From an uncultured Eubacteriales bacterium (GTDB lineage Bacteria > Bacillota > Clostridia > Christensenellales > Borkfalkiaceae): a DNA stretch of 64,000 nt. Both the position numbers and the translations under genes were made by a program. Each line of letters begins with the position of its first letter. Within the stretch, counting starts at the first letter, position 1. A model generated the notes under the pieces. It worked only from the letters and a program-made list of their open reading frames with translations. It had not been told where the DNA came from and did no database searches. The stretch spans positions 496,001 to 560,000 of the forward strand of contig CAJLRM010000001.1 of the NCBI GenBank assembly GCA_905209085.1. The letters run 5' to 3'. Below are positions 33,013 through 43,500 of the stretch, piece by piece.

Positions 33013-33861
33013 TCAAAGTAAAATTTTTAATATTAATTTTTTAAGCAAATTTCCAAAAAACTCGTCTACTCCTGAAAAGCCACCAAATGTTTCAGTTAAG
33101 TGCCTCCATATAATTCTTCCCGACATAATCGTACCTTGTACGATTTCTTGTTTTAACCCAAATGCCCCTCGTCTACCAAGAATTGTTCCTTCCTGTAATC
33201 CATATGCGCTGGAATATCCGTTTGAAATATCTACTACGGAGAAGAGCATTTGTATAACCGCACTACCTAAAGCAGCAAACCCACCTTTTTTTAAGCTTTC
33301 GGAGCGGGATAATCCGTCTGCTCTACCATGAAGATAAGCAGTAAGACCTGAAAGAGCCACACGACCAGCTTTCACCCCAAAATATACTCCAGGAGAATTC
33401 GTTACTGCAGAAATTCCTGCCATAGCCCCATAAAGGGAACCACTCAAAGCCTCGATTGCCACTGATCCTAAATTAATATTTTCAGCGCCATAAGACTTTA
33501 TTTGATGAATTATTTCTCCACCGCCCATCAATAATCCACCTAAAGTGGCGCCCGCAACTATTGAATTTATCATAGTCGCACTTGCTCCCAAAGCTATAGC
33601 GGCCCCTCCTGCGGTGAAAACTATAGCTATAGTAATAGCAGCTACAATCGCAACGGCCCCTACAACTTTCCAAAAGGCTTTCCAACTCCAAGTGCCATTA
33701 GGATCCACCGCCATCACGGGGTTGTTTCCGCAATAGGCATAGAGATTAATTCCGTTGACTTCTTCCGCAAGCGTCGGCAGCAACTGCACATCATCCGCAT
33801 TGATGAACCGACCTATCTCCGGATCGTAGTATCTCGTCTTCAGATAGTATAGCTTCGTTTC
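33013..33861 (-). CDS. Silent Rhs C-terminal cassette 1 (stub plus toxin tip)
   Basis: A frame that starts inside the Rhs core (ETKLYYLKTRYYDPEIGRF...) without start codon or ribosome site and preceded by in-frame stops. About 53 residues of Rhs end in NPVMAVDPNG, followed by a tip of about 225 residues: a shared TWSWKAFWKVVGAVAIV lead, a Gly/Ala-rich hydrophobic middle, and an amphipathic end (EFFGNLLKKLILKILL). It can probably be expressed only after recombining into the full-length Rhs gene. The tip has no recognised nuclease or deaminase motif. Confidence 0.7.
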   Translation of the reverse strand, partial: ETKLYYLKTRYYDPEIGRFINADDVQLLPTLAEEVNGINLYAYCGNNPVMAVDPNGTWSWKAFWKVVGAVAIVAAITIAIVFTAGGAAIALGASATMINSIVAGATLGGLLMGGGEIIHQIKSYGAENINLGSVAIEALSGSLYGAMAGISAVTNSPGVYFGVKAGRVALSGLTAYLHGRADGLSRSESLKKGGFAALGSAVIQMLFSVVDISNGYSSAYGLQEGTILGRRGAFGLKQEIVQGTIMSGRIIWRHLTETFGGFSGVDEFFGNLLKKLILKILL

Positions 33862-34276
33862 TAAGTTACAGTACCTATACTATCATTATTTCAAAAAAAT
33901 TAAACTTTTGCTATAATTTCAACTTGTTTTTAATTGTAATGAAATTTTTTTACTTCCTTACTCCATTTACATTTTACAACTATTTTATATTTTTGTCAAG
34001 AAAGTAAAAAGAATTGAGCGATTTTATAAAATCCTCAATTCTTTTCATTATTTTATAAATTATTAGACATAAAATTTTAATTGTAACGGTCAACAAATTC
34101 TTTATTAGCTATTTTTAAAAATAAAGGAATTTAATATTTATAATCATACTAAATATTTGTTTTCTAATCTCGCCTTATAAAATATTTTCATAGTTTAATT
34201 ATCTCTCATACCGTCGATAACATGGAAATAAGCCACAAAACAATAGACCAGACTAGTTTCTAATGTATTATACAGT
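33862..34276. other. AT-rich spacer between cassettes 1 and 2
   Basis: About 415 bases, no gene seen. It holds a hairpin at 34006-34045 (AAAAGAATTGAG / CTCAATTCTTTT) that probably ends the cassette 2 immunity transcript. Confidence 0.5.
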
Positions 34277-34648
34277 TTAACCTTTATGGTCTTTTTTAGA
34301 TTTTTTTGTCATCTTATTTTTGCATATATAAACTACAATAGGATATATTATTGCCTCCACTAAAAAAATATATACTATAGCTATAAAGAAACCTAATCCT
34401 ATGCCGCCTGCATCTTTTAAGGTTAGAGAAAAAATTAAATATAAAACTAAATTAAACCATAACATTATATTCCAAATGTATGTCCATTTTAATGCTTGTT
34501 TTTCATTCCAAGAAGGAAAAATTTTACCTATTTTCCCCATTTTTATTCTTCTTCTATAATTTTCGAAATTAAATATTCCATTTATTACAAATACTAGAAT
34601 AAGGAATATGAAAAACATTGCCATCCATTCTTTAACTTCTTCTTTCAT
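34277..34648 (-). CDS. Membrane protein, immunity candidate of cassette 2
   Basis: About 123 residues from ATG 34648 (AAAAGGTG upstream). Three to four hydrophobic helices and a basic C-terminus (KNKMTKKSKKDHKG). It starts 20 bases after the toxin tip at 34669. No family recognised; immunity role inferred from position. Confidence 0.55.
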   Translation of the reverse strand: MKEEVKEWMAMFFIFLILVFVINGIFNFENYRRRIKMGKIGKIFPSWNEKQALKWTYIWNIMLWFNLVLYLIFSLTLKDAGGIGLGFFIAIVYIFLVEAIIYPIVVYICKNKMTKKSKKDHKG

Positions 34649-34668
34649 AATAATTTCACCTTTTAGTT

Positions 34669-35415
34669 TTACCTTTTTCCAAATAACTTTTCCATTATCT
34701 TTTCTATATTTTCCCAAGTATATCCTGCTAATTCGATACCTAAAGAAATAATAATACTTCCAACCAAAGGCTGATTAAACGTTAATCCAGAAATAATTCC
34801 ACTTCCTACAGCCATTAATATACCATCTATAGTAGGTGAAGTTTTGTTTATTATATTTTGTAAAACATAAGCTCCCAAAGAAATTCCCACATTTAAAGCC
34901 ACTTGTGTTCCAAGCTGAATTGCAATTTGCGTCCCCGTGGAAAAAATACTAGCACCTACGCTTAATGCGCCTGTAATTCCTCCAAATACTGTACTTGTCA
35001 CTAAAGATTTTATATCGGGCATTTCTGCGCCTAAAGCCCATTGTGAAAATAAATTTATTCCTCCTGCCAAAATTCCACCTATCGCTGCTCCAGAAGTAAG
35101 TGTACTTATCATTGCAGTACTAACCCCTAAAGCAAGAGCTACGGTTCCCACAGTAAAAACAGTAGCTAGAGTAATCGCCGCTACGATTATTGCCCCTATC
35201 ACCCAATGCCACCACTTTGTCCCATTAGGATCCACCGCCATCACGGGATTGTTTCCGCAATAGGCATAGAGATTAATTCCGTTGACTTCTTCCGCAAGCG
35301 TCGGCAGCAACTGCACGTCATCCGCATTGATGAACCGACCTATCTCCGGATCGTAATACCTCGTTTTCAGATAGTAGAGTTTCGTTTCTAAATTATAGTA
35401 ATAGCCTCGATATAG
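34669..35415 (-). CDS. Silent Rhs C-terminal cassette 2
   Basis: A startless frame: about 62 Rhs core residues ending at NPVMAVDPNG, then a tip of about 185 residues (TKWWHWVIGAIIVAAITLATV...). The tip is almost entirely hydrophobic helices rich in Gly, Ala, Ile and Ser, ending ENIEKIMEKLFGKR. No enzyme motif is visible; membrane insertion is the obvious guess. The Rhs stub at 35228-35415 is nearly identical to the core of the full-length gene and gives the homology for recombination. Confidence 0.7.
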   Translation of the reverse strand, partial: LYRGYYYNLETKLYYLKTRYYDPEIGRFINADDVQLLPTLAEEVNGINLYAYCGNNPVMAVDPNGTKWWHWVIGAIIVAAITLATVFTVGTVALALGVSTAMISTLTSGAAIGGILAGGINLFSQWALGAEMPDIKSLVTSTVFGGITGALSVGASIFSTGTQIAIQLGTQVALNVGISLGAYVLQNIINKTSPTIDGILMAVGSGIISGLTFNQPLVGSIIISLGIELAGYTWENIEKIMEKLFGKR

Positions 35416-35500
35416 ATATTCCTCTATTTAGAATATAGCAACTGAACTTTAAATTAAATTCATAATATCATATTTGTTATCTTTTGTCAATACCCTACGT

Positions 35501-35535
35501 AAAATGGGCTTGAAAACAAGTTTCAAGCCCATTTT
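35501..35535 (-). terminator. Terminator of cassette 3
   Basis: Perfect 15-base stem AAAATGGGCTTGAAA / TTTCAAGCCCATTTT with loop ACAAG, 26 bases after the immunity candidate stop. Confidence 0.75.
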
Positions 35536-35561
35536 ACTTCTTATTTAATTGATAATGTTTT

Positions 35562-35843
35562 TTAAATAACTTTTATTATTAGTTCATAGACAATACAGGA
35601 TATACAAAATAGTAGGATTGTAACAAGTAAACTTTCTGCAGCTTTTATTTTTGCCCTTTTTTTGTCCAATTTTTTTACTTTTATAAGAAGAGTCTTTACA
35701 ATTTCATAGAATAAAATAGGAATCATTAAAGCTACTGCGCCTATTATTCCATCCTTAAGTGTATAATTTGTGGAGTATTCTCCTGCAATACATCCCAAAA
35801 CACCTTCCATTATACAATGAAATAAGTATAATAAAAAATTCAT
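35562..35843 (-). CDS. Small membrane protein, immunity candidate of cassette 3
   Basis: 93 residues, three hydrophobic helices with a lysine-rich loop (KVKKLDKKRAKIK). Similar in its N-terminus and topology to the immunity candidate of cassette 1. It begins eight bases after the toxin tip at 35852, with GAGGG just upstream. Function inferred from position. Confidence 0.6.
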   Translation of the reverse strand: MNFLLYLFHCIMEGVLGCIAGEYSTNYTLKDGIIGAVALMIPILFYEIVKTLLIKVKKLDKKRAKIKAAESLLVTILLFCISCIVYELIIKVI

Positions 35844-35851
35844 TTTCCCCC

Positions 35852-36724
35852 TCAGTTATTAGGCGACCAATAATATTTAAAATTTTTAAAAAAATCTTTT
35901 ATTCCTTGAGCGGCTACCTTCACTGCAAATATATAATATGGCAATAAATTTAATTTAAAATATCTAACAAAGGCTCTTCCCGCCCCAGAAAATCCAATCG
36001 ATAACATTACTTTTCCAAAAGATTGAGTCTTTAAATTTTTTGAAAGACCTTGAAATATACTGGAAAATATTACACTTATTGCAACACTTTGAAAGATCTC
36101 TTCTCTAGATCCTCCATTATGATAAGTATGCAATCCCGTTCGTAAACCGCTTATAGCAACATTTAAAATTCGAAGAATCGTCTTTGAAACAATTGAAGAA
36201 GTAGTACCTAAAGCTCCTGTCACGGCTCCGAATGCACTCCCCGAAAAGGCTTCAATTGCAATTGCAGTAAAATCTAAATTTTTAGCGCCTTTAATATCTA
36301 TTTGACTAATAATTTCTAGTCCACCAGAAACAATACCACCGATAGCCGCTCCGAGAATAACCCCTTGAACCATTGTAGCAGCCGCAGTCGCTGTCATTGC
36401 GCCCGCTGCTACAGCAAAACCTCCTGCGACAAACGCCACAGCTCCTGCAGTTAATACCACCCCAACCGTTACCCCTACTACAATCGCAACGGCCCCTACG
36501 ACTTTCCAAAAGGCTTTCCAACTCCAAGTGCCATTAGGATCCACCGCCATCACGGGATTGTTTCCGCAATAGGCATAGAGATTAATTCCGTTGACTTCTT
36601 CCGCAAGCGTCGGCAGCAACTGCACGTCATCCGCATTCATGAAACGCCCTATCTCCGGATCATAATACCTCGTCTTCAGATAGTATAGCTTCGTTTCATT
36701 ATCATAATAATAGCCTCGATATCC
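35852..36724 (-). CDS. Silent Rhs C-terminal cassette 3
   Basis: A startless frame with about 62 Rhs core residues ending at NPVMAVDPNG and a tip of about 228 residues. It shares the lead TWSWKAFWKVVGAVAIV with cassette 1 and the full-length gene, then has a long Gly/Ala/Val-rich hydrophobic stretch and a basic, aromatic end (YYIFAVKVAAQGIKDFFKNF). No enzymatic motif is recognised. The stub covers 36538-36724. Confidence 0.7.
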   Translation of the reverse strand, partial: GYRGYYYDNETKLYYLKTRYYDPEIGRFMNADDVQLLPTLAEEVNGINLYAYCGNNPVMAVDPNGTWSWKAFWKVVGAVAIVVGVTVGVVLTAGAVAFVAGGFAVAAGAMTATAAATMVQGVILGAAIGGIVSGGLEIISQIDIKGAKNLDFTAIAIEAFSGSAFGAVTGALGTTSSIVSKTILRILNVAISGLRTGLHTYHNGGSREEIFQSVAISVIFSSIFQGLSKNLKTQSFGKVMLSIGFSGAGRAFVRYFKLNLLPYYIFAVKVAAQGIKDFFKNFKYYWSPNN

Positions 36725-36833
36725 TGTTTGAATACTTCGTTCTTTCGAATGTTACTTTGTTTGTTCAAATTCAGTATACCACTTTCAGTTTTTTTTGTCA
36801 ATACTCTATAAAAAGGCTATTCTTCCTTGAGAG

Positions 36834-36866
36834 AAAAAACGGATGCTTTCTTGGTGAAAACATCCG
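36834..36866 (-). terminator. Intrinsic terminator of the full-length Rhs unit
   Basis: Arms CGGATG-C-TTTC and GAAA-A-CATCCG with loop TTGGT; on the minus strand followed by TTTTTTCTCTC. It ends the Rhs plus immunity transcript. Confidence 0.8.
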
Positions 36867-36934
36867 CTAACTAGTCGAAACAATAAACTTAATAAATTTT
36901 AACAACCTCTGTTGATAGATTTATGCATCATTTT

Positions 36935-37513
36935 TTAAAGTTTCTTGCTGCTACCTATAATTTCTTCTTTTTTCTCCTCGTTCAACTTATTACGGTTTTT
37001 GGTCTGATACTTTTTATATACTCGCTCCAGTTTATTTCCATTTTCGATATAATAAGGCATAGAAAATACTTTTTTACCATCTTTATAAAAATACCACTTT
37101 ATTCCTTTGTCATCGTCTTGAAATTTGAGTTCCATATACTGATATACTTTAGTTTTTCCTATAAAATTTCGGTATATGAACTTTTCCTTTTGAACTTCAA
37201 CCTTCCATAACGAAAAGCATATTAGCATGATTATTCCAGGCAATCCAGAAAATATCCCAAATGCTATTATATATGGCCAATCCTCCAATTGCGTCAACAA
37301 TATTATAATTGTAACGAGTAGCCAAAATACTATTAGCAGAAAAGAAACAACACGATACATATTAGGCATTTTCAATATATACCCCTCTTGAGAAAAGCTG
37401 TCACTTTCTGTCTGCTGCTTTTTGCTCCGATTTCTGTTTATGAAATATCGTAAAATAAACGCTACCGAAAACATTGGTATAAATACAAGTATTATTCTAA
37501 TTACATCTTTCAC
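36935..37513 (-). CDS. Membrane protein, immunity candidate of the full-length Rhs toxin
   Basis: 192 residues. One N-terminal helix, two central helices (about 55-100), and a soluble beta-rich part (KVEVQKEKFIYRNFIGKTKVYQYMELK ...) resembling bacterial PH-like domains. Its start overlaps the Rhs stop by four bases (ATGA), so translation is coupled, as expected for immunity to the active tip. Confidence 0.6.
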   Translation of the reverse strand: MKDVIRIILVFIPMFSVAFILRYFINRNRSKKQQTESDSFSQEGYILKMPNMYRVVSFLLIVFWLLVTIIILLTQLEDWPYIIAFGIFSGLPGIIMLICFSLWKVEVQKEKFIYRNFIGKTKVYQYMELKFQDDDKGIKWYFYKDGKKVFSMPYYIENGNKLERVYKKYQTKNRNKLNEEKKEEIIGSSKKL

Positions 37514-40500
37514 ATTTTACCTCGATTATAAATGACCGGTAATAGAGTATACGCTACATACTCTAAAATAAAATCATATAACAAAAATTCATCTGGTTTT
37601 AATGCATTACGACCAAATTGCGATAATAATTTACGTTCGTTTTTTATTTCAAGTGCTAACGCTTTAATCGGTTTTCCTTGAGCTTTTTTCTGTTTCATTA
37701 AATTCATTTTTGATTTCAATGTGGCATTTTTCCCATGCTGGGCGCCTCCGCCGCTAAGCGCTCCGAATACTGCGCCTATAACACCTGAGGCTATAGCTAA
37801 TCCCCATTGAATATCTCTTCCAGCCATAACATCACTTATAATACTGCTTGCAAAACCTGTTACGCCGCCCGCTATAGTCATGCCCAAAATTCCTAACGTC
37901 GATCCTCCAAATGCTCCTGTTATAGCTCCAAATGCAAAATCCACACCGACTTGAAGCCAATCAATACTTCCTGTTGTTACCCATTGTGTAAAAATAGATA
38001 ATCCACCGCTTGTCACAGCACCTATTCCCGCACCTATCAATACAGGAACACCAGCTCCGCCTGTTACAAAAGTTATTGCGGCAATCGCTCCTACAGCTAA
38101 AACGGCCACCCCAACTACGGCTATTACTTTCCAAAAGGCTTTCCAACTCCAAGTGCCATTAGGATCCACCGCCATCACGGGGTTGTTTCCGCAATAGGCA
38201 TAGAGATTAATTCCGTTGACTTCTTCCGCAAGCGTCGGCAGCAACTGCACGTCATCCGCATTCATGAAACGCCCTATCTCCGGATCGTAATACCTCGTTT
38301 TCAGATAGTATAGCTTCGTTTCATTATCATAATAGTAGCCTCGATATCGAATCGGATTGATATTCCCGATAAAGTCGGCTTCTCCTTTTTCCGCTCCGCT
38401 CCCGTCATATACCTTACAGTTCCCCCATGCGTCGTATTTGTATAACGCTACCCGGGAACCGTCCGCTTTGTATATCGCTGTTACGTCGCCCTGTACATTC
38501 TTTCGGAAATAATATTTCGTTCCGTCATAATGTATCCCGCAGACTCCGCTTTCATCATAATAATATCTCAGCTCGTTTCCGCTCCACCTTTCCGAAAACA
38601 ACTTTCCTTCCAGATAAGCGTACTCGTGTTTTACTTTCTCTACTTCACGGCTCGTTCTTTGTCCGTCCGCTCCGTATTCGTATTTTACTTCACCGAACTT
38701 CGTCAATTGTCGACCGTTCGCCCAGCTGAGCGTATGACCACGATATACGATCGGATTTCCTAACTTATCATATGTAAACAACTCCCCTCTCGGCTCCCTC
38801 GCTCCATACTCCGTCAACTGATCGAACCATACCGACGAATACACATACGGCACACTCTCCGTCGGAGCAAGACCTCGGATATCTTTTTCCAAAGTATACG
38901 GATAGATGTCTTTATGGAGAATATTCCCGTTCCGATCGTACCTGTACACCACCGTTTTGTCAAAATGTTTACTGTTTTCTCTGATCAGACGATTGAGCTT
39001 ATCGTATTCATAGCAGGCGACGAGCTTTCCGTCTTCTACTACTTCCGAAATATTCCCGTTGTTGTCATAGCTATACTCTATGTTTCCGTCATAGCCTGTA
39101 AACGTTCCCCCTCCGTAACGAATTCGCTTTATCAGATTCGTCGCATGATCTCCGCTCTTCAAGTATTCGTATTTGGTCTGATACTTTTTCCCTCCGAATG
39201 ATACCTCTTCCTTTCTTTTCCGATCTAGTATATCATATTCATTACTTTTTGTCAATAAGCCGGAAATATTTAATGAAATTATTTTGTCATCCTCGTACGT
39301 ATATGTCGTGGTATCTCTCGGTCCCAAATCGGCAAAGGTTTTTTGGAGAATTCTTCCTTCGTCGTCGTAGGTATAATTTACCCATACGCCCGTATCTCCC
39401 GCCGTGAGAATCTCTTTGGTAATTCTGCGCTCGGCGTCGTACTCGTAAGCGCGCAGCACCTCTCCCGAAGCGCTCTTCACCGATTGCAGCAAATTCTTTT
39501 CATACGTATAGTTGTAAATCGTGTCGTTAACCTTATTTTGGGTAACGTTTCCATCCTTATCGGAAAAGGAAACAAACGTAATATCTGTGGCTTTGTCACT
39601 CGTTCCGCCGCGATAGGTGACCTTTTTGGTGGTTTGAGTGACGACGTTTTGGCTGTCTTTCGTTTCTTCAATACTGAAAACAGCATATTCTTCGCCGTTG
39701 ATCTTTAAAGAGGACAATTCTCCCTTTTTATCGTATGTATAATCCACCGTCGTACCGTCCGCATTTTCAAGGCGCGTCAATACTCCTGCGGTGTAGCCGT
39801 AATTCACCGTATTGTCCTCTTCGTTGCCCGTACAGGTCTTGCCGATTATATTGCCGGAAATATCGTATTCATAGCAGGTGTCGCCTATCCGACGGGCATT
39901 ATCGCTTCCCGCGGCATAATCATAGGTCGTTTCGGGATATTCGCCGCCGCGGGGATCCTTTTCCGCAATAACGCGACCTTTTTCGTCATAACGGCTTTCT
40001 TCATACAGTTTGGAGGTAGGATCCGCTAAATTATAACTCACTTTTTGCGTCTGATTGCCGTTTTCGTCGTAGGTATACTCCGTAATATTACCTTCGCTGT
40101 CCTCTGTTTTTAAAATCTGTTTTTTCGAGTTATAGCGATACCAGGCGTATACTTCTTTTCCGTTCGCTTTGCGGAGTTTGACCGACGACGGCTGATTGTC
40201 CTGATAACTGAGCACCGTATATACTTCCTCGAAATCAGATTGTTCCATTACGAGCCCGTCCACCGTCAAAACTTTATAGCTCCCCTCTGCGGATGAAAGG
40301 CTGATATTATCGATATAGATTTTATCGTTATTGTCGGTATAATCGATTCCCACTTGAATTTTCTCGACATCTTTGAGATCGTCTACGATGGGAAGGGATA
40401 CAAGCTGCCAATCGGGATTACGGCAATCATAAATCGCGGTATAGGTCTTCGTCGTTGCGTCTTTCATGGTAAGCGTTGCAAACAGCTCAAATTTTGCCGT

Positions 40501-43500
40501 GCCGGCGGTATGTTTTCCTTCCACGCAGGAAAGGCTGTCCGTTCCGCACACGTGTTTGGAACAAGAAGCTTTCGCCCAAGCGCTGACAGCCAGAACGCCG
40601 CGTTTTCTCAGCGCTTCCGTCACGGTGATCTCTTGATAGATTTTCCCCGCGCCCATGTAAACGCCTGTTCCCTCTACGCTTTCGGTGGTTGTCGTATAGA
40701 GCGTCGTCGTGGATTGCCAACCCGAAAAACCGTTTGAGAAGTTTCCGTTGGGAATATAATTGACCGCATCGACATCGACGGAAACACGAGTGTTTTTCTT
40801 TATTTTGTTAAAATCGTACGAATACGTTTTACATACGGCTGAAACGGGTTTTAACTGACCGTTCGTTTCTCCCCTGGTGGTGTATTCAAGATACGCATCT
40901 CCCTCCAAATTAAAACGATAGTAAGATTTATTTCCATGCATATCCGCGACGGAGGCGCTGACGCCGTATGAATACGTTATCGTTTCCTCCTCGGAATTTT
41001 GAATGTTTGAACTCAACGTAATGCAATCGTGGGAAACGCCTGCGATATAATTGCTAGACTTAATGATTATTTTGCCTTCGGAATACCCGACGTTTAGATG
41101 ATTGTGAAGAAAATCATATACACTTTGGATGTGATAAGAATTATACGTAAACTGAATGCAGTTCCTTTCTCCCGCCTGAATTGTTTTAGGCTCCGCTTCC
41201 AATAAGTTTATCCTCACTCCGTTTTCGTTATATACGGGTAGTTCTTGGGCGTACAGGAAGTTATCGGCAATTGCGGATAATTGGTCGGCAGTATATCGGA
41301 AATAAATACTTTTGCCTTCCCCGTCGGTAATCTTAGTGAGGCGGTTTCCTTCGTACTCGAAAGACAGTAAAGCATTGCCGTCTTTATCGTAAAGCCCGTC
41401 GACAAGCGCTTCGGCATAAGCGAAGGAGCCGTCTTGCTTTTGCGCGATTCCCTCCTGTAAATATTGAATATTGACTTCATTCGTGCCGTCTGTGATCTGT
41501 TTTAAAAGGCCGTAATAATCATAGCCGTACATCGTCGTTTCGCCGACTACCAGATAATCCACAGCGGATTTTTTCAATTCCTCCGCCAAATTTTTCAATG
41601 TATTTTCGCTTTCTATAAGTTTTTCTTCGACTTCGGAGATTTCTTTCTCCAATTTTTCAAGCTGCACATCGTAAGACCAAACATTTTCATTATTTAACTT
41701 TTGAGATTCAGTTTCATATATTCGATTAAAGTAAAAAGTTTTTCCAGAACCGGAAGATTCCAAATCACGAACTTTATCGTATTGTTCCTTAGAATCACTA
41801 TAAAAAGATTCTTTTGCATTTTGGTAATAACATTTACTCATTTTTAAGGAATTCAAGTTCTCTAAATATTGAGTATATAATTGCTCGGCTTTGACAAGTT
41901 CTTCGGGAATGTACTTTTGGAGTTTCGTATCTTGATAGCAAGGCTTATATATCTTCTTTGTATAAACATACTTATAAAAACTTTCATTATGAGCACTTAC
42001 CAAATTGCTTATCTCTAATTTCCCCTCTCCCGATTCCGATAATGAATGAGTAAAATATCCTTTGTAAATTATATATTTCCCTTTGGATTTTATTTCTTCA
42101 ATATTTTCTGAAATAAATCTCATATCATTGGGTCCAATCTTCTTTATTTTTTTATCTTCAAGGGAATAATATTCATACACCCAATAATTCCAACCGGGTT
42201 CTTCCTCTTTTTTTAAAAATCTCCGATTAACATAAATAGTTTTTCCTCCAACTTCTAACGAATAATTCCACCCATTAGAAAAATCGAGCTTCTTCTCCGT
42301 TTGCCCTATAAGTTCGTACCATTCCTCCGTATATCCTTCTAAAATTTTATTGCAGATCTCTTTGATTTCCTCGTTGACATACAGCATATCTTTATTTTTG
42401 TTGACGTAAACTTTATAGGCTTTTCGTTCCACGCCGCCGTCGTCATATAAATAATTGCCGTCGAGGTCTTTTACATATTCATCGCCGCTCTTTTTACAGG
42501 CATCCATTTTGATAAACTGCTTGATGCCGTTTTTCCAATAAAACGCTTTCGCGTCATACTGTTCAAAATTATTATTCGCCATGCGCAGCACTGTATCGCT
42601 CCCCAACGCGCCATTAAACGTTTTATTGCGCGCTCCGTTGACCAGAAATTCGTGCAGATTCAATTTCCAGCCTTTTCCCAATCCGAAATTCGGGGACGCC
42701 TGTTTTCCGTCAAAAAAGTAATATCCCTTGCCGGTAAATAATTTTTGTTTAAATTCGGGATATACGCTGACGGGTATTTTTCCGGCGGCGGTCAAAGACG
42801 CATACGAATACCCGATTTCTCCGTTAAACAGATTGACGCTGAGCGCTCCGCCGCCGATAGAATAGGTTTTAAGCGTTTTTTCGTTATCCTCGGGCTGGAA
42901 ATATTCGATTTGAACGTCCAAAGTGGAAATATCGAACGTGATATAACCGCTGCCGCTGACAGGCTCCAGCGCTAACATCATAGATCCCCCCATCTCATCT
43001 TTTACCAAAGAGGTAAGATCGATTGCCAGCCACCCATCCGTAGGGGTTAAAGAGAAACTCTTTTCAATTCCTCCTAACATTGAAGTTCCCCCCATAAATT
43101 TATAGACTTTATGTAGATTCAAATCCGTTCCTGTCCAACCGTATTTAAATCGCACTTTCATTTTTAAAACTGCTTTTGCGACGATGCTGCCGCTCGGTAT
43201 CCCGTTCAATTTTATCTGAATGAAGCCCATACGCGTCTTTGCAGAGCCTCCCGAGGAAGAGGAGGAAACCTCGAAGCCCACGGATACGTCGTCGTAAGTG
43301 TAAGAGCTTGCGCCTTTATACGACCAATAGAATTGAGCGGCAGAGTGTCCAAGTTCGCCTATAATCACTTCCGGATCTATTTTGACGGGAAACGCCCGTT
43401 CCGAAGCATTGATCCAGCTTTCATCCGCACAGATTTTAAAGCGAACGGACTCGTCCCTGATATCGTCTACCTCGAAGTAGACGTCTTCCGACCTTTGTTC

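Noticed and set aside
33013..33789. Independent toxin gene starting at MQLLPTLAEE
   Set aside because: The start would be a GTG within the Rhs core with no ribosome site, and the core frame continues upstream to a junction. It is treated as a silent cassette.
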